NCBI GenBank assembly: GCA_963850415.1
Contig: CAWKLE010000003.1
Span: 682,001 to 746,000, forward strand
DNA: 64,000 bases
Reading direction: 5' to 3'
DNA from: VAXT01 sp963850415
Lineage (GTDB): Bacteria; Actinomycetota; Thermoleophilia; Gaiellales; Gaiellaceae
In this document: piece after piece, positions 63,505-64,000 of the stretch
Layout of the letters: each line of letters starts with the position of its first letter
Numbering within the stretch: the first letter of the stretch is position 1
Made by a program: the position numbers and the translations under genes
Notes under the pieces: model-generated
What the model saw: only the letters and a program-made list of their open reading frames with translations
Databases searched by the model: none
What the model was told of the DNA's origin: nothing

Positions 63505-64000
63505 ATGTCGGGAGGGGCTCCGACGATCCAGATCCCCCGCTGGATCCAGCTGGTCGGCCTTCCGATTCTGGCGCTGATCGCGCTCCTGATCGTAGGGAAG
63601 GTCTTTCACGCGGTCTTCCTGTTCCTCGTGGCCGCGCTGATCGCGCTCCTGCTCGAGCCGCTGGTGCGCTCTCTGGAACGGCTCCGGATCCCGCGCGGCT
63701 TCTCGATCGCGATCGTGTACCTCAGCTTCGCGGCCGCGCTGGTCGCTGTCGTGATCGCTGTGAGTGTGATCGTCATCGACCGGACGCAGTCGGCTGCCAA
63801 TCGGGTCGACAACTACCTTACGACCGAAAGCGGACGGCCTCCGCAGACGGGATTCGAGCGGGACGTCGACCGCCTTCAGCTCTGGCTGGACACGCACCAC
63901 CTGGAGCGGGTGGACGTCAAGAGGCAGGGCACCGACTTCGCCCAGAGCATCAAGGGCAAGGACGTCGAGAAGTACACGACCGACGTGATCGACTTCCTTC
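63505..64000 (+). CDS. AI-2E family transporter (3' end outside window)
   Basis: The visible 165 residues begin MSGGAPTIQIPRWIQLVGLP and include two N-terminal membrane segments (ILALIALLIVGKVFHAVFLF and AALIALLLEPLVRSLERLRI) and the third (IAIVYLSFAAALVAVVIAVS), followed by a soluble region with TGFERDVDRLQLWLDTHH. This is the N-terminal half of an AI-2E/PerM transporter, a second member besides that at 5762. The frame runs off the right edge. Confidence 0.85.
   Translation, partial: MSGGAPTIQIPRWIQLVGLPILALIALLIVGKVFHAVFLFLVAALIALLLEPLVRSLERLRIPRGFSIAIVYLSFAAALVAVVIAVSVIVIDRTQSAANRVDNYLTTESGRPPQTGFERDVDRLQLWLDTHHLERVDVKRQGTDFAQSIKGKDVEKYTTDVIDFL

Noticed and set aside
1..64000. CRISPR arrays, insertion sequences, prophage or integrase genes
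   Set aside because: I found no spaced direct repeats, transposase or integrase motifs, or target duplications.

Overview
The window is a chromosomal stretch of a GC-rich actinobacterium. No taxonomic marker gene is present, so placement is inference: the GC-rich codon use, a CIRCE-controlled groESL operon, futalosine-pathway menaquinone synthesis, a DUF6325 protein and an actinobacterial-type phenylacetate operon would fit class Thermoleophilia (Gaiellales-like). Genes are tightly packed on both strands and many start and stop codons overlap. There is no phage, IS element, CRISPR array or rRNA. LAYOUT: 1-8.8 kb holds small membrane proteins (RDD, NfeD-like, HdeD, flippase-like, AI-2E), a PAS-LuxR regulator, an MBL hydrolase, a zinc ribbon, ASCH and NUDIX proteins. 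8.8-11 kb is groES-groEL behind a promoter and CIRCE operator, ended by tandem terminators. 11-20 kb has a sulfite-oxidase-like enzyme, a YgfZ-like protein, a cupredoxin lipoprotein, a HAD phosphatase, a methyltransferase, tRNA-Arg(GCG), an Nramp-like transporter with two PRC-barrel proteins, an ornithine cyclodeaminase-like enzyme and MqnD. 20-36 kb holds thiolase, aldehyde dehydrogenase, ArsR/SRPBCC, BI-1, MFS, three enoyl-CoA hydratase-family genes and HtrA. 36-42 kb carries an XRE regulator, a probable selenoprotein of the SelW/Rdx family, and paaABCD with a methyltransferase gene under a divergent TetR. 42-49 kb has a lipid-kinase-like gene, a DUF4129/MoxR/DUF58 cluster, PadR and a double-hydrolase ORF. 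49-54 kb is a 2-oxoacid dehydrogenase E1a-E1b-E2 cluster with three extra genes. 54-64 kb has CHRD, thioredoxin-like, phosphodiesterase-like, Pcm, acylphosphatase, GtrA, two GT87-like glycosyltransferases, a YmdB-type phosphoesterase, an M23-like protein and a partial AI-2E gene. HOW IT WORKS TOGETHER: ring epoxidation by PaaABC(D), isomerisation and hydration by PaaG/PaaF-like enzymes and thiolysis by the thiolase make a dispersed aromatic-acid degradation set, which the 2-oxoacid dehydrogenase complex may complement. Transcription signals repeat across the window: many genes have a TANNNT hexamer 6-9 nt before the start codon, implying leaderless mRNAs. Several divergent pairs share overlapping -10 hexamers. 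Several genes can only start at CTG, ATC or ATT if their conserved N-termini are kept. About eleven frameshifts interrupt otherwise well-conserved genes, which most likely reflects indel errors in the assembly.
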